Of a DNA stretch of 64,000 bases, positions 22,046 to 33,475 are shown piece by piece. A program made the position numbers and the translations under genes. Location of the stretch: assembly GCA_002104905.1 (NCBI GenBank), contig MCFE01000175.1, forward strand, positions 62,001-126,000, read 5' to 3'. The notes under the pieces were generated by a model. That model did no database searches, was not told the DNA's origin, and worked only from the letters and a program-made list of their open reading frames with translations. Position 1 is the first letter of the stretch, and each line of letters begins with the position of its first letter. The stretch comes from Basidiobolus meristosporus CBS 931.73 (taxonomy: Eukaryota > Basidiobolomycota > Basidiobolomycetes > Basidiobolales > Basidiobolaceae).

Positions 22046-22615
22046 GCCTACCACCTTTCAGAGATATGTATCATGCCATTGACCCAGGAGATAGACCCCC
22101 AGTGAGTAAGACACCTAACAGAATGAGTCCATTGGAGTTGGATGAAATAAAAATACAAATACATCAGTTATCGGAGCAAGGATATATCAGATCCAGCAAG
22201 TCAGCTTGGAGAGCATTAGTACTTTTTGTGAGAAAGAAGGATGGAATACTTAGAATGTGCAATGACTATCAAGCCCTTAGCTCAGTCACCCTGAAGAGTA
22301 CATATCCTATGCACAGGAGTGATGAGCTTCTGAGCCAGCTCAAAGGAGCTACCATATTTAACAAGATTGACCTCTTGTCAGGATACAACCAAATTTGGGT
22401 GAAATACAAAGACACCCCTATGACAGCATTTTGGACCAGATATGGATATCACAAGTACTTAGTCATAAGCTTTGATCTTAACAATGCTCCTGCAACAAAC
22501 ATGGCCTTGATGAATACACTCTTCCAGGAATACTTAGACAAGTTTGCGGTAATCTACCTAAATGATATATTGCTAAACAGCAAGACAGAGCAGCAACACT
22601 TTGTCAACATTGAAA
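22046..22615 (+). pseudogene. Gypsy reverse transcriptase fragment
   Basis: An open frame of 187 codons from 22066 carries the RT of a Ty3/gypsy element. Blocks in order: HAIDPGDRPPVSKTPNRMSP, LVLFVRKKDGILRMCNDYQ, FNKIDLLSGYNQIWVK with the first catalytic Asp, LNNAPATNMALMNTLF and VIYLNDILL. The YLDD box reads YLND (codons 22555-22566), so one catalytic Asp is now Asn. It ends at LTR-D. Its sequence is related to Gypsy-C but not identical. The last codons of the open frame are LTR sequence. Confidence 0.85.
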
Positions 22616-23513
22616 TGTTGGAATATTGAACTATTTGGCATCATTCAGCAGCTGAAAATTTACTTAACAATTCTAAACTAGTCTTGGTTACTGTAGAACT
22701 AATTCACAACCCTTATTTTGCCAGTTTCTGTTAAAATAATTAGGAATCCACCTAATTGTTAATATGTTATGAACTAGCACTAAGTTAAGTGATGTATTTC
22801 AGATAATTAACTTAAAAATTTGTTTGTAAGATATTTGCTAATGATTAGGAATTAGTGAAGTACAGAATTTTGAGAAAATCAGAAACTGGTCCAAATAAGC
22901 TGAAACTTGGTACATGTACTCCTGAGATTCCCCTTATAATGACCAAATAGTTGTATGTATGTAGTTCTGCAATAAGTATAAATACTGTGTTGCAACTTAA
23001 AAAAATAACAAGTGAATATCATGTAAATCTTCTAATTCTCCAATTCACTTCCAGTATATCTCTCTAATATTTCAACAGTTTCTTCAGTAAAGTCCACTTG
23101 AGAGACCACTACCAGAAGCCCCTTTGCACTAAAGACACCCCTTTAGGTCTAAAGACCCCTCTAGAGACTTCTACACCAAACCACTTTAGGATAAAGGGGA
23201 GCTCAGAATTTCCATACTAAGAAATATTTTCTCAGAAAGGAAAGTGACTCCCAAATAGGGAATGCTACTGTAAAAAATAAATAAGCCCAATAGTCAACAG
23301 AAGGTCAGAACACTGCTGTAGAAGTGAGAATCACTTCCTATAGTGTATTTTGAGCCCAAGATTGAGGATATTAGTAAAAGTTATATCATAAATTGGTATA
23401 TTAAACACTCAATAAACTATTTCAGTATTGGCATACTGGAAGTTGTTGTATACTGTTGATTAGCTTCTACATTGTAGAACAAGCCCCCATACTGGCCATA
23501 ATACAACATAACA
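22616..23513 (+). repeat. LTR-D/C chimaeric 5' LTR of Gypsy-D (~898 bp)
   Basis: Starts TGTTGGAATATTGAAC like LTR-D (compare the reverse of 26705) and ends ATACAACATAACA like LTR-C. The 3' ~430 bp, with the CCCCTTTAG array (23100-23200) and the downstream TATTTTGAGCCCAAG block, is LTR-C sequence. A TATAAATAC box lies at 22980-22988, as in the LTR-D at 26.4 kb. It is followed by TTTGGTGGAGGACCTGG, a possible primer-binding site, and by gag. Confidence 0.75.
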
Positions 23514-24766
23514 AGAATTTGGTGGAGGACCTGGTTAGTTTGAACCTTTCACTATACAAGCATCAGGAAATGTTACAAGAATGACCAATACACCACTCCC
23601 AGAGTTAATAGCCACTTTAAAGATGCTATTCCGGTAAGAATCTCAGGAGAGAATGTTACTCAGTTTCTGGAAGAGTCCAATGATATGGCTGCAGCATTTG
23701 AGCTATCACACAAGAACAAAATCCAGTTGTCTCCCTTTCTCTGTGCAGTTGAACTATCAAGATTCTTACAAAGTTTGGATCCATTTAAGATATCAGTTGG
23801 AGCTAACTATAACAGGGACACTGCTCAACAGGCTATTTTAGCTGAGTACCAAAAGGAAGCACAGTTTGTTGCACTAAATGAGCCAGAAATGCCTTACAAC
23901 AAGACCCAACCCTTGCAAAAGTACATTCAAGGTTTGAGTCAAAAGCAAGGCATGTTGAAGCAGCTATTGGAATTCCAAGATTTTATCAGAGAAACTATTT
24001 TCTGAAGAATATGCCTCCTGAGATAAATAATGCCATTAGCCACCAAGTTCAGGCTACAGGCTCCTATAACAATGTTAAACAAATGGTGCTAAATTATCAG
24101 TCAGGGAGACAGGTCATGGATTCCATTAAAAGCCAAATGAGGATTTCTACTGCAGTTAAATAAATTCTTCATTGCACAAATAACCCACAAAATGATCAGG
24201 TTAATGAATTAATTGATGCATTGGGAAAATTGACGCTCAAGTTGGACTCTCAAGGTGTACCATCATCAAGCATCAGCAAAGCAAGACCAGAAAATCCCAA
24301 AACAACTAGTAATTATCCACAGCAAACAAAATATTGAGTGTACTGTGAGTCTGCAGCACATAGCCATTATGGTTGTTAAATATTGAGTATTGATATTAAC
24401 TGTCATAAATTTATGATTGATTGCTATGGGAAGATCTGTGATACTACTGGAAACCCTTTACCTATCAACAGAGGTTATGGTGGAATGAAGTCCTATATAC
24501 TTGCTCAAGAAGTACCAAGTAAAAGCACCACAACATCAAATTTTATACAAATCCAACAGACTGCAAAAGTTCCAAGCAATGAACATTATATACTAGCAAT
24601 ATCAGGCCCATCAGGGCAGGTCCAAGAAAATCTAATGGAAAAAGAGGAAGTCAAAGAGTTTAATTGCCTTATTGATAACAGAAAATATGTCTCTACCAAG
24701 AACAATCCTAAAAAGGTCAACTACTACCAGATATTGTTGAGCCAATCAGCAGATCTATCCTTATGA
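23514..24766 (+). pseudogene. Gypsy-D gag
   Basis: Gag with one frameshift near 24000. Open segments: ISGENVTQFLEESNDMAAAF to QDFIRETIF, then FLKNMPPEINNAISHQVQ to KARPENPKTTS, then a zinc knuckle VYCESAAHSHYGC (24336-24377) whose first Cys codon is TGA. The third segment (24383-24766) includes NGNPLPINRGYGGMKSY-like sequence typical of the knuckle-protease linker in fungal gypsy elements. Additional stops lie at about 24160 and 24376. Confidence 0.75.
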
Positions 24767-25173
24767 ATTATCAAGAACACTCTTCAACAATGTTATCATG
24801 TGAACAACTACAATTTGAAGTGGAAAAAGCCATTTACTCTATTACAACAGGAAGCTATGCTGATACAATCTACAATGTTGAGGTGGAATGTTTTTTTGAT
24901 TCTGGACCAGAAATCAATGCTATCACCCCTATGACTTCTAGAAAAATCAAATTGCCACTGACAGAAGTTGACTGGAGTATGAGAACTGCTATAGGTGCAA
25001 CAGAGAACATGCTTAGACCTTGTCACTCTGTACCAATTGAAGTAGGAGGAATAGGGGTTACTCCTCCCTTTTTCATTGTTGCCAATGGACCCACTTTTGA
25101 GGTATTATTGAGACAATCATATGAGAGAAAATCTCTTCTACCAGCTGATAACAAAGCCGACGGAAGTTTATGA
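24763..25173 (+). pseudogene. Gypsy-D aspartic protease
   Basis: Open frame of 136 codons containing CFFDSGPEINAITPMTSRKI; the catalytic DSG is intact at residues 46-48. Further on it has PPFFIVANGPTFEVLLRQSYE, where the usual ILGQPF-type motif has become LLRQSY. It overlaps the previous segment by four bases in another frame, which reflects decay rather than a designed overlap. Confidence 0.8.
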
Positions 25174-25189
25174 CTGACAATCACATCTG

Positions 25190-26041
25190 ATGATCAAAAA
25201 AGAAGGGCAACCTTTTGTGCAGCAGAAGAGAATAATCCAAGAAATGCAGACTCAATTCCAGTACAAAATATTCAGGTTCATAATGATATATATAGCTTAT
25301 GATCAACATCTCATTCTGCTGACAATAAGTATGACAAATACCAAATATAAGCCAGTTGCATTGAAAGCAAAGCCAGTATCTACTGAAATCTCATCATCTG
25401 CCCACAACACTCCTCAAATGGAGCCTTTGCACAAATATGAGAGAATCAGACTCACAGAAGAGAAGTTCAAGGAGTTAGCTCTTGGGACTACTCTTACCAC
25501 TGAGGAGAAAAGTTTCTTTTTGACTATGCTACAACTCTACAACAATGTCTTTGCAGTTAATGATGCACAAAGAGGATGTTTATCCATAGAGCTATTTCCA
25601 CCAATCAAGATCCATACCATTGAACATACACCATGAGCACTGAGATCATATCCTATTCCCTCAAGATTACTGACCAAAGTAACTGAAATGTAACAACCAA
25701 GATTTTAAAGTGGAGTCATTGAATATAGCTATGGACCTTATTGTAATCCCTGGTTTACACCATTGAAGAAAAATGGTAGTCTATGGCTTTTGCCTGATTC
25801 TATTCTGGCGCAGTGGATATCATACATCCAGATCTTTGACTTTGTGCTACAACACATACTAGGAGCCAATCACAAAGGACCAGATGCCTTTTCCAGAAAG
25901 CAATCAAACTCACTGTACTTGACTGATGATGATGGAACAAGGCTTATACATACAACACCATATCACCCACAAGCATATTCACCAGTTAAATGTGGACATT
26001 CTGCTTTTGCAAATACATTAGCAAAGCTTAGATATTTTTGA
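25190..26041 (+). pseudogene. Gypsy-D RT/RNase H/integrase remnant with large deletions
   Basis: 25190-25636 is the region just before the RT (MEPLHKYERIRLTEEKFKEL, EKSFFLTMLQLYNNVFA). From 25640 the RT starts (GVIEYSYGPYCNPWFTPLKK) but after NGSLWLLP it jumps to the end of RNase H (AQWISYIQIFDFVLQHILGA, HKGPDAFSRKQ). After SLYLTDDDGT it jumps again to the integrase core end (IHTTPYHPQAYSPVKCGHSA). Both jumps keep the frame, so the protein is internally deleted twice and lacks the RT palm and most of the integrase. Confidence 0.8.
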
Positions 26042-26045
26042 GATC

Positions 26046-26351
26046 ATGACAACATCAGAACTTTTGCTAGCAAGAGTACAACAGATTCAACAAGCAAACA
26101 CTCTGCAAAAGAATACAATAGAAAACCTGAAGAAATCCAGAATGGCTGGCAAGGAGTACTTTGATGCTCAAAAATGCGTTAGAAGAGCATTGCTAGAAGT
26201 AGGTGAATTGATACTACTTCACAACACTAAGAGCCAAAGAAACAAGGCATCCAGGCTGGATATGCAATGGCAAGGTCCCTACAAGATCATACATGCAAAC
26301 AAAAGTGGATCTTACAAATTAGCAAAACTTGACAGTACTGTTGCAACTTAA
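26046..26351 (+). pseudogene. Gypsy-D integrase C-terminal domain
   Basis: 101 open codons: TTSELLLARVQQIQQANTLQ, RKSRMAGKEYFDAQK-type sequence, LLEVGELILLHNTKSQRNK and LDMQWQGPYKIIHANKSGSY. This is the non-specific DNA-binding/GPY-F region of gypsy integrases (WxGPYxI). It is in a different frame from the preceding piece. Confidence 0.8.
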
Positions 26352-26705
26352 GAAGTGATTTGGATATAAGGAACTTATCAAGAAATAGTGATAATAGTTG
26401 AACTGTTGTTTATTCATAAAGAAGCTCAGTATTTATACCTTTGTAAAAGTAGTACAGCTGTAACACTAATTAGGGAGGGTTTCTCAATATTCAGGAGCAT
26501 TCTGTAACAGTTTCAGGGTTAGTACATAATGTTTGGTAATAGTGCTAATTTGATCCTGACTATAGGGGAATAGTCATAAGATCATATATCTGGAGAAAGT
26601 GGCAAAGTTAAGGCAGTAAATGAGTCCTACAGTGACTAAGACTAGTCTAGAATTGTAAGTAAATTTTTAGCTGCTGAATGATACCAAATAGTCCAACATT
26701 TCAAC
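26352..26705 (-). repeat. LTR-D fragment, inverted
   Basis: On the minus strand it starts TGTTGAAATGTTGGACTA near 26705 and carries TATAAATAC near 26436, matching the 5' part of the LTR at 22616. It faces the Gypsy-D coding end, so it is not that element's 3' LTR. Confidence 0.6.
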
Positions 26706-26800
26706 AAGTACACCACCTACACTTGCACAACCTGGTAGCAGATTGTAGAAGTTCCATGTCAGAGGTAGTAATGAGGACATTCTCAATGTTAGGGGAGACT
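26706..26800. other. Unassigned spacer
   Basis: 95 bp between the inverted LTR-D fragment and the LTR-C copy. No feature recognised. Confidence 0.4.
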
Positions 26801-27721
26801 TGCGGTAATGGTCAAAGATCAAGAATTTACAACTTTGAAGGAAAATTACTCTGGACCCTGACAAGCAATCCACCCAAGAATATTACGTCATATAGAACAT
26901 AGAGTAGCCAATACATGTTTCAAATCAAAGCATATTTGAAACAGTAATTAACTGGTTGTAACTAAAGAGTTTAATTATTATTTATACTATGCCTCTATTA
27001 CTAGGATTACTATGGTGACTTGAATGTGTGTAACTTTCAGACCAGCCAATCAAATAATGTGAAATTCTCACAGGTGCTGCACCTATGTCAGATCTGCGCC
27101 ACTGCATAATTTCAGCTTTGCATTATATGTATTGCTTGTGTAATTGCCCAAAAACTTTGATCCTGCCAAATTTTTAAATATACAACTTCCCTAGCTGAAA
27201 AATGAAGAAAGAGCCTCACTTTCTGGAATCACCACACTACAATTACAAGTCTAAAGGTTGTAAGATTTTCCCTGCATCACTTGCACTGTTGAGTATTCTG
27301 ACTTTGATTGGTACTATATCAGTAAAGAGACTGCAATGCTCACAAGAGTCCAATCTAAGTTCTACAAGAAAACTACCACTTTTCTGTTGGTAAGTCCCCT
27401 CTAAGTAGCCTCTTTACTCTAAAGACACCCCTTTACTTGAAAGTAGCCTCTTTAGGCACCCTTTTATAGTAAAGTTCACTTTAGCGACCACTATAAGAAG
27501 CTCCTTTACTCTAATGACACTTCTTTATTCACCCCTTTAGGTCTTAGAACCACTTTAGAGACTTCTACACTGAACTCCTTTAGGTTAAAGGGGAGTTCAA
27601 AATTTCCATAGTAGGTAATATTTTCACAGAAAGGAAAGTGGCTCTCAAATAGGGCAAACTTACTATAGAATAAATAAGCCCAATAGTGAACAGAAGGTTA
27701 GAACACGGCTGTAGAAGTGAA
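26801..27721 (+). repeat. LTR-C copy, internally deleted and truncated
   Basis: Starts TGCGGTAATGGTCAAAG, having lost about 95 bp after the first dozen bases compared with 45300. It includes a decayed CCCCTTTAG array (27390-27600) and stops near 27721 (GCTGTAGAAGTGA), about 180 bp before the expected end, at the start of Harb-2. Confidence 0.7.
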
Positions 27722-29330
27722 ATCCACCGCAATCAAGCAGTATATCATAACAGCCATACATCTGCAGTAGTAAAGAACAATCAGATGCAAAGCTGTAGCT
27801 ACCAGTTTACAGGATTACTCCTGGACAATTTTGCACTATGTAGGAGGATCCTGTACACTATGGCACAATCTGACACAATGAGGTTAGCACATATAATTGT
27901 GCCAACTTTTTATCTTGAGATATGTGTGCAAAGATACCACAGTTATGATAGGTAAAATGCAGTAATTGGATATTTTTCTTTTATGTGAAGTTAAATAAAT
28001 GTATATCACACTAAAAACTGTGCTGCTACTTACTATTTTTGCTATCAACACCCCAAATAGACACAATGTCAATGCCTAAATGGTCAATGTATATCCTGTA
28101 CCTGTGAGCCCCCAAAGCTTCCCTTGATCATTACACCATCTACCTGATTTGCCATCAAATTTCCCATTCTGACTAATGAGCTAGTGAATCCATAAACTGA
28201 GTGATTGCAGAAGGTATCATAGCTAACCTGCCACCAATCAGAAGGGTGCCAAGCAGAGCAAATAGCTGCACTGGTCTTACAGATGATATATAAGTATGAA
28301 GGATATTTGTTTCTAGGGTTTTGTCTCAGATGTGAGACAACCTTGATATTACTTATATTTAAATATATGGATCATGGGTTTGCAACAACTTGATTTGAAT
28401 CACAAAAAAACTGTGCTGCTTGTTCACAACATATGATAGCAATTCAATGAAATTGCAGCATATTCTCTTAGGTCTTTTTTCTCACCTGGATTACTACTAA
28501 AGCATTTGGCAGTAATCACTTTGCACACCTAAAATACCTCTATGTTGACTATCCTCTTTGCTACTTGTGTACTTGTTGGTATTTTGCCTCCTGGCTGATG
28601 AGTACAGTGCTGCAGCTTGATCACACTGAGCTGCAGTAGACAATGTTACAGAACCAGCATTAAGGGACATGTGCTAACACATTCTTTTACTTATTAAAGG
28701 ATTCAGTGGGGAAGGTTCTTCCACTGGGTCATAGTTGGTCAGCTCTCCAGAACAACATTGCTGAAGGTCAGGTCTAATTGTCCATACAGGCATAATTAAT
28801 GTATTAGTAAGGGCCTTGACTGAGTTTGATGTAATGCCACATATTGATGCAATTTGGCTGGCTCCAATGGACTTGTGTCCAATTAAGTAGTTTGGCAAGT
28901 TCTAGTAGTTTTGCTCTGAACCATGTGTATTCATGCCATATGTGGTGCTCTTATGAAGGGTGTTGGTGTAAACTGTACTGACATGCACCAATGTGTTGGC
29001 ATTGCAAGGATGATAAGGAATTCAGCAAGGCATGAAGGTGGAAGCAGACTCAATTGCCTGCAGTCTGTACTTTTCCTCTTGAAATTCCCTTATGGATTCC
29101 TCAAGGTAGTCACTATCCTCTGTCTAATACCTTGAAATTGTTGCCTTGATGAGTCCTGGGTATACTGCTCTTGGAAGCCACTCAGCTCTGCCAATGTATC
29201 TTGCAATACACTAGTCATCCAAGGCAATATTCATTAGAAATCTCCTTGGCTCCCAAAGCTGAGGCACAAATAGAGGCATCCAATCTTTACTGAACAAATT
29301 GAGCATGGAGTTGTTTGCATGCATCTTCCT
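27722..29330. mobile_element. Harb-2: CpG-depleted, truncated Harbinger-like copy
   Basis: Parallel to the first half of Harb-1 (51.95-53.56 kb). It includes the non-coding left region and, on the minus strand, remnants of the Myb-like gene (28674-28898 and on to 29329). Across 27763-27915 the places where Harb-1 has CG read TG or CA, for example TGCGGGAC against TGTAGGAG. The transposase half is missing. It ends at 29330 next to a scrap of LTR-B. Confidence 0.8.
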
Positions 29331-29361
29331 AATTTAAGCTTAAATTTTGATGCACAACACT
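29331..29361 (+). repeat. LTR-B 3' end scrap
   Basis: AAATTTTGATGCACAACA equals the last bases of LTR-B (compare 49490-49516). The rest of the LTR is missing on the Harb-2 side. Confidence 0.5.
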
Positions 29362-30800
29362 GTTGTTGGGATCTCGACTCAATCAATAATGGAGGATCTT
29401 GAGGCTGTGGCAGTCAAACCACCTTTCACTGCCAACTCATCTACCCCACTGAAGTGTAGCTCAACTTGTTCTGCTTCAAACTCTAGTCAAAGAAGCTGTT
29501 AACATGTTGGTAATTCCTCTTGGCTATGATGGGATTCTGTCTGTTCCAGGCTTATGGCATTTATTGGCAAGAACTGCAGTTTTTTTTGCATGCTTCCCTG
29601 TCTCAGGCTTGGGTAGACATTCTTGCATTACCTGTTCCTTTATAACTTCCAAATTTTCAATGCTACTTTGACTGAATGCTTCTTGAGTGGCACTATGCTT
29701 TTTCCTTGATAAATGTTGTGCTGGTACATCTTTGTCTGCCTGCCTGTCCCTTTTTGGCACTCTTCCAGCTGCCTGATGCCTCTTTAATGCTTGTTTGGAG
29801 CTTTTAGCCCTGCTTGTAATGAGCTCTTGAGGAAGACACTGGTTTTTAGCCATGGTACCCTTGTTTTTCTGTCTTTGATAGTTTCTGCTGTTCCTAAGAT
29901 ACTTTCTTAGCATACTAATGCTGGCACATAATCCATTTGCCCATTTGCATCAAGGGTAATATAGATGTAATATGTCAAGCACATTTTGCTTGGCCTTGAG
30001 TTCCTGATAGCCTCATGATATGTCACCCTCAAGGCAATGGCATGTCAGACTTCTGATGGCCTCTTGAATGTTAGCCCATTCTTCATTACTGCACTCAACA
30101 GCTTTACCAATCTTCAATGTCTTATGGTTTTTAGGCTGTGATATAAACACCACATTGTCTCCCTCCCATGCAGAGATAAGCTTTTCTGTGGGCTTTATCT
30201 TTGGATATTGTTGCAGCGCCTCAAAGATTGTATGGTACTCCTCTGCTGTTACATCATGAAATGGCTTGATTCTTGGCTGTGACATTGAGCTACACGGGTA
30301 CCTTCTTTGCAGCAAAGAGACTGCTTTCTCTACCTGCAATATTGGTTGCTCTTCACACGTAATCTGCTCATCCTGCTTCTGGACTACTTCCTGATTTCTC
30401 TGGGCAATTGCATCTGTCCTATCAGCCACTACACCTGGTTACTTCATGAACACTTTGATATGAGCTAACAACATACTTGTTAATATGGGTGGGGGGATGT
30501 TTTGATGGCCACTTGCTGGTCTTCAACTGAAAATATTACATTTGCTAAACCCTCATCTTCCTGAGCATAACTGTCAGCTTGCGGCTCTGCAGAGGTTCTC
30601 AATTACCCACTGACTGAGAGCCTGGGAGTCTGCATTATTACCCTCAATGGGCACACTGTCAACATGACCTTTTTGGATGTAGCCCTGCTTGTTGCAATGA
30701 ATGCCAAAGCAAGATGTTGTCCAACTGTTGTTCTGCTGCCATTGGCAGTAGGGTTTGGTTGAGAATCAGACAACATTGCTTTATTTCTTGGGGGCATATA
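29362..30800 (-). pseudogene. T3 ORF1
   Basis: Minus-strand ORF1 with the best-kept middle. It starts near 30797 (MPPRNKAMLSDSQPNPTANG), continues with SRTTVGQHLALAFIATSRAT, then a 138-codon open piece (30013-30429) with DEQITCEEQPILQVEKAVSL and PFHDVTAEEYHTIFEALQQY. A 129-codon piece (29524-29913) contains one copy of the repeat unit (KRDRQADKDVPAQHLSRKKH). The C-terminus is lost at 29362. The Gln/Glu-rich segment around VEKAVSLLQ looks able to form a coiled coil. No known domain is recognised. Confidence 0.7.
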
Positions 30801-31204
30801 TATGGAAGAGAGCTAAATCAAACACAAAAAAGTGTTACATATACATAGGTATGTGGTGCCACATCTTTACTTATAATGCTTACTATGGTGGGTGATCATT
30901 GATTCTTACATTTATGTAGGTGCAATGTCTTGAATACAGGACTGTCTTAAATTCTCATGAGTATTGACTAAAAAGGGATAAAATAGTGTTATGTTGTTAA
31001 AGGTCAAACTGTTTGCCCCATGGATGAGACTACTGTGATTTAATGCTGTAAAAGAAGAGGATAAAGACCATATGGCTATTGATGCAAGCCTCTCAGCCAT
31101 GAAGCACACAGACAGCTTGGGAAGATTACAAGGATCACAGCCAGTGTTTTGCCCAACAAATCATATTTGACCATTCATCAGTCACTATGGTACCAAGATT
31201 ATCA
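30801..31204. promoter_or_regulatory. T3 divergent intergenic region with small conserved frame
   Basis: About 400 bp between divergent ORF1 and ORF2, presumably holding both promoters. On the minus strand 30912-31109 encodes CFMAERLASIAIWSLSSSF and SLIHGANSLTFNNITL. Related peptides occur at the same place and strand relative to ORF1 in T4 (36703-36948) and T8 (50643-50837). It may be an upstream exon of ORF1, a small gene or chance. Confidence 0.45.
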
Positions 31205-32115
31205 TGCAGGTCAGTTGATACTTCATATTGGCACTTGGCTGTCTTGGTAACCTTGCGCAAACTGAGTTAGATGAGTTTATGATGACTTTAGGCTCACCTC
31301 AGCCCTCTGAATATGGCACACAGAGTGATTGCTCTGATAAAGAAGGATCACTGATGGATTGTGGCCTATATCCCTTAGCAACAGTACCACTCATGAACCT
31401 GGTTAAATCCTAATATACAATGAGACAGCACACATTGAAACAAGTACCAAGGATACTTTATGGAGCCAAGTGGGCCCAGTAATCCATCTACTGGTGAATG
31501 ATACAATATATTGGCTAGATAAGTGGTATGTTTCTACTAATATCAGTAATGTGGGCTCTGAGGACTTACTACTACTTTGTGCCAATATCATTCTGGGATG
31601 TAACTTATCATGTACATGGTACAAGTGGACAAGCTTCAGGCAGCTTGCAACATATGACCCAAAGAATGTCCTGATTCCTGCATATGTCAACAGTTGCATG
31701 GCATTCACACCAAAAAATTCCACCATTGCAATGTGTTTGTAGAGGTCATTAAGTAGGAGGCTATAGTTGTTTTTGATTCAAACTATTTGTGAAATACCCA
31801 AGGCAGTAGCAGGTAGGCAAATATAGAGGGGTAATTCTACAGTGGTATATATGAATTACACAAGCAGATGTAGAAAAAGGAAATACCATTTGGTAAATTG
31901 GTATGGTATCATTGTACAGTACTAGCTGTAGGCTGCAATACTGCTATGATATTGCCATCAGAGGCCTACAATGGGGCCTTCAAAACACCGTCAAGTTTCT
32001 TGCCATATAAGACAATTTGATGTACTGGCCAGTTAGATTCATTTTGAAATAGTTGCAGAGCGCATTAACATTGCAACAATGCCATGTAATTATTGCTACA
32101 GCACCAATCCAACCC
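31205..32115 (+). pseudogene. T3 ORF2 with large internal deletion
   Basis: The N-terminal part (31228-31738: SPQPSEYGTQSDCSDKEGS, then VNSCMAFTPKNSTIAMC) joins directly at 31739 to the C-terminal part (GLYNGAFKTPSSFLPYK-type sequence, to about 32115). The whole catalytic core of the Tnp2 transposase is missing, so this is a non-autonomous derivative. Stops and a frameshift near 31410 are also present. Confidence 0.75.
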
Positions 32116-32294
32116 TGTTAAGTTTTTAACTTTATTCAAAAGTAAAAATAACTAAATGCTGATGTGATCCCATCATGAGATTGTTAAGAGTGTTGCTAAT
32201 TCTAAGCTGCTGGTATTATGATGGTCTCCAAATTGGATCCTGTTAGCTGATCAGGATCAGATCCACTGGTGGGACTAAACAATTTTTCATAGGG
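32116..32294 (+). repeat. T3 ORF2-side terminus and TIR
   Basis: Contains the subterminal motif GATCAGGATCAGATCC and ends AACAATTTTTCATAGGG (32278-32294), inward CCCTATGAAAAATTGTT. The best-preserved ORF2-side TIR of the window. The next base is copia-related sequence. Confidence 0.65.
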
Positions 32295-33126
32295 TCTGAG
32301 TATGAACTCATTACTTATGAATATCTTACTAAGTGGAAGTACTGTAACTGTTGGGTTGTAACTTGGATATTCAAGCTAACTTAGTCATGAAGATCTTATT
32401 CTGTGATTAGCAATCCATCTTGACCAAGCTTTTAGTTTTTGATTTACTTGGAATATCTTCACTAAAAACATCAGGTACCACTAACATGAGATTTTCAAAG
32501 TTTTTCAAAAGTCCCCAGACCTTGCACAAATACTGTTTGGATCTTCCTTAACAAACTCTATATGTTTATCTGTCTTAATCTATCAAAAATATAGGTACCA
32601 TATTTTTCATCAATAAATCTAAACATGAATAACATATGAATCTTCCAGTTGTCCAGGTCACCTTCAGTGCTCCTTAGAATACTTCCACAAATTAAGCAAC
32701 TTCTACACTGTGTACATTGTGAGCCTTGGGATACTAATATAGTCACTTCTGAAATATTCCCAGGTACTGTTTCAGGATAGACCAAGGTAGTAAGGTCCTC
32801 TGCTAACAAATCTCTGACTTGATCAATCTCTGCTTTAGTCTTGTACACTTGGTATACCTTACTCTGATGATAGTATCCAAAAGATATGGATTTTATACTA
32901 TTGATCATACTCACACTGATAATCAGACAACTTCCTCCTGGTGCTCCACAACCAGGTATTCCTTGGTCCCAATCAAATGGCACTTTTTACTGCACTTTTG
33001 GATCTTGTAGCCAGTGTTGTATTATGGATTGAATTTGGCTCCAACTGTGAGCAATGACTACTTGCTAAGAATGGTTGAGTATTCCCCACCAGGGTATAAG
33101 AGAATGTTTGGACTCACTACAAGTAT
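32295..33126 (-). pseudogene. Copia remnant with degenerate LTR-G
   Basis: 32351-32560 resembles LTR-G in plus orientation (GGTACCACTAACATGAGATT corresponds to GGTACCCAGAACATGAAAAT). 32558-33126 carries, on the minus strand, a copia integrase-RT linker: KSISFGYYHQSKVYQVYKTK, comparable with KCIFWGHCNESKAYRLYN at 58.06 kb. Boundaries between the two are uncertain. Confidence 0.5.
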
Positions 33127-33475
33127 TGCTGTAAGAGTCTTGGAGATAGTGGAAGTGGTTGGGAGAACAAGTAGAATATATGGTTTGCACTGACTGATTT
33201 ATTGATTGTAAATGTAGTTTTTATACTTTTCTATAGCTTTAGTATAACAAACATGTAAAATGGGCTTAGGAAGGTCTCAAGAATATGTGTACCCAGTTTG
33301 GAGCTGTTTGAACAACTTTGAGAATTTTCACACTATGGGTACCTGGTATATTGGTGAAGATATTTTACGTAAGTCCCTACAAGGAATTTGATCAGTGTTC
33401 TCTAAGCTTTGTAAGTAATGGTCTAAGTGACTAAGGTAGGGGAGTATTAAGGTGGAATTACAAATTTTTACAACA
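33127..33475 (-). repeat. LTR-G, 3' LTR of Copia-5 (349 bp)
   Basis: Plus reading TGCTGTAAGAGTCTTGGAG to AAATTTTTACAACA. It aligns with the LTRs at 62001, 62732 and, inverted, 60011. The adjacent GGCTGAGTGGGAG (minus strand, right next to the LTR) is a polypurine tract fitting a 3' LTR. Confidence 0.75.
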
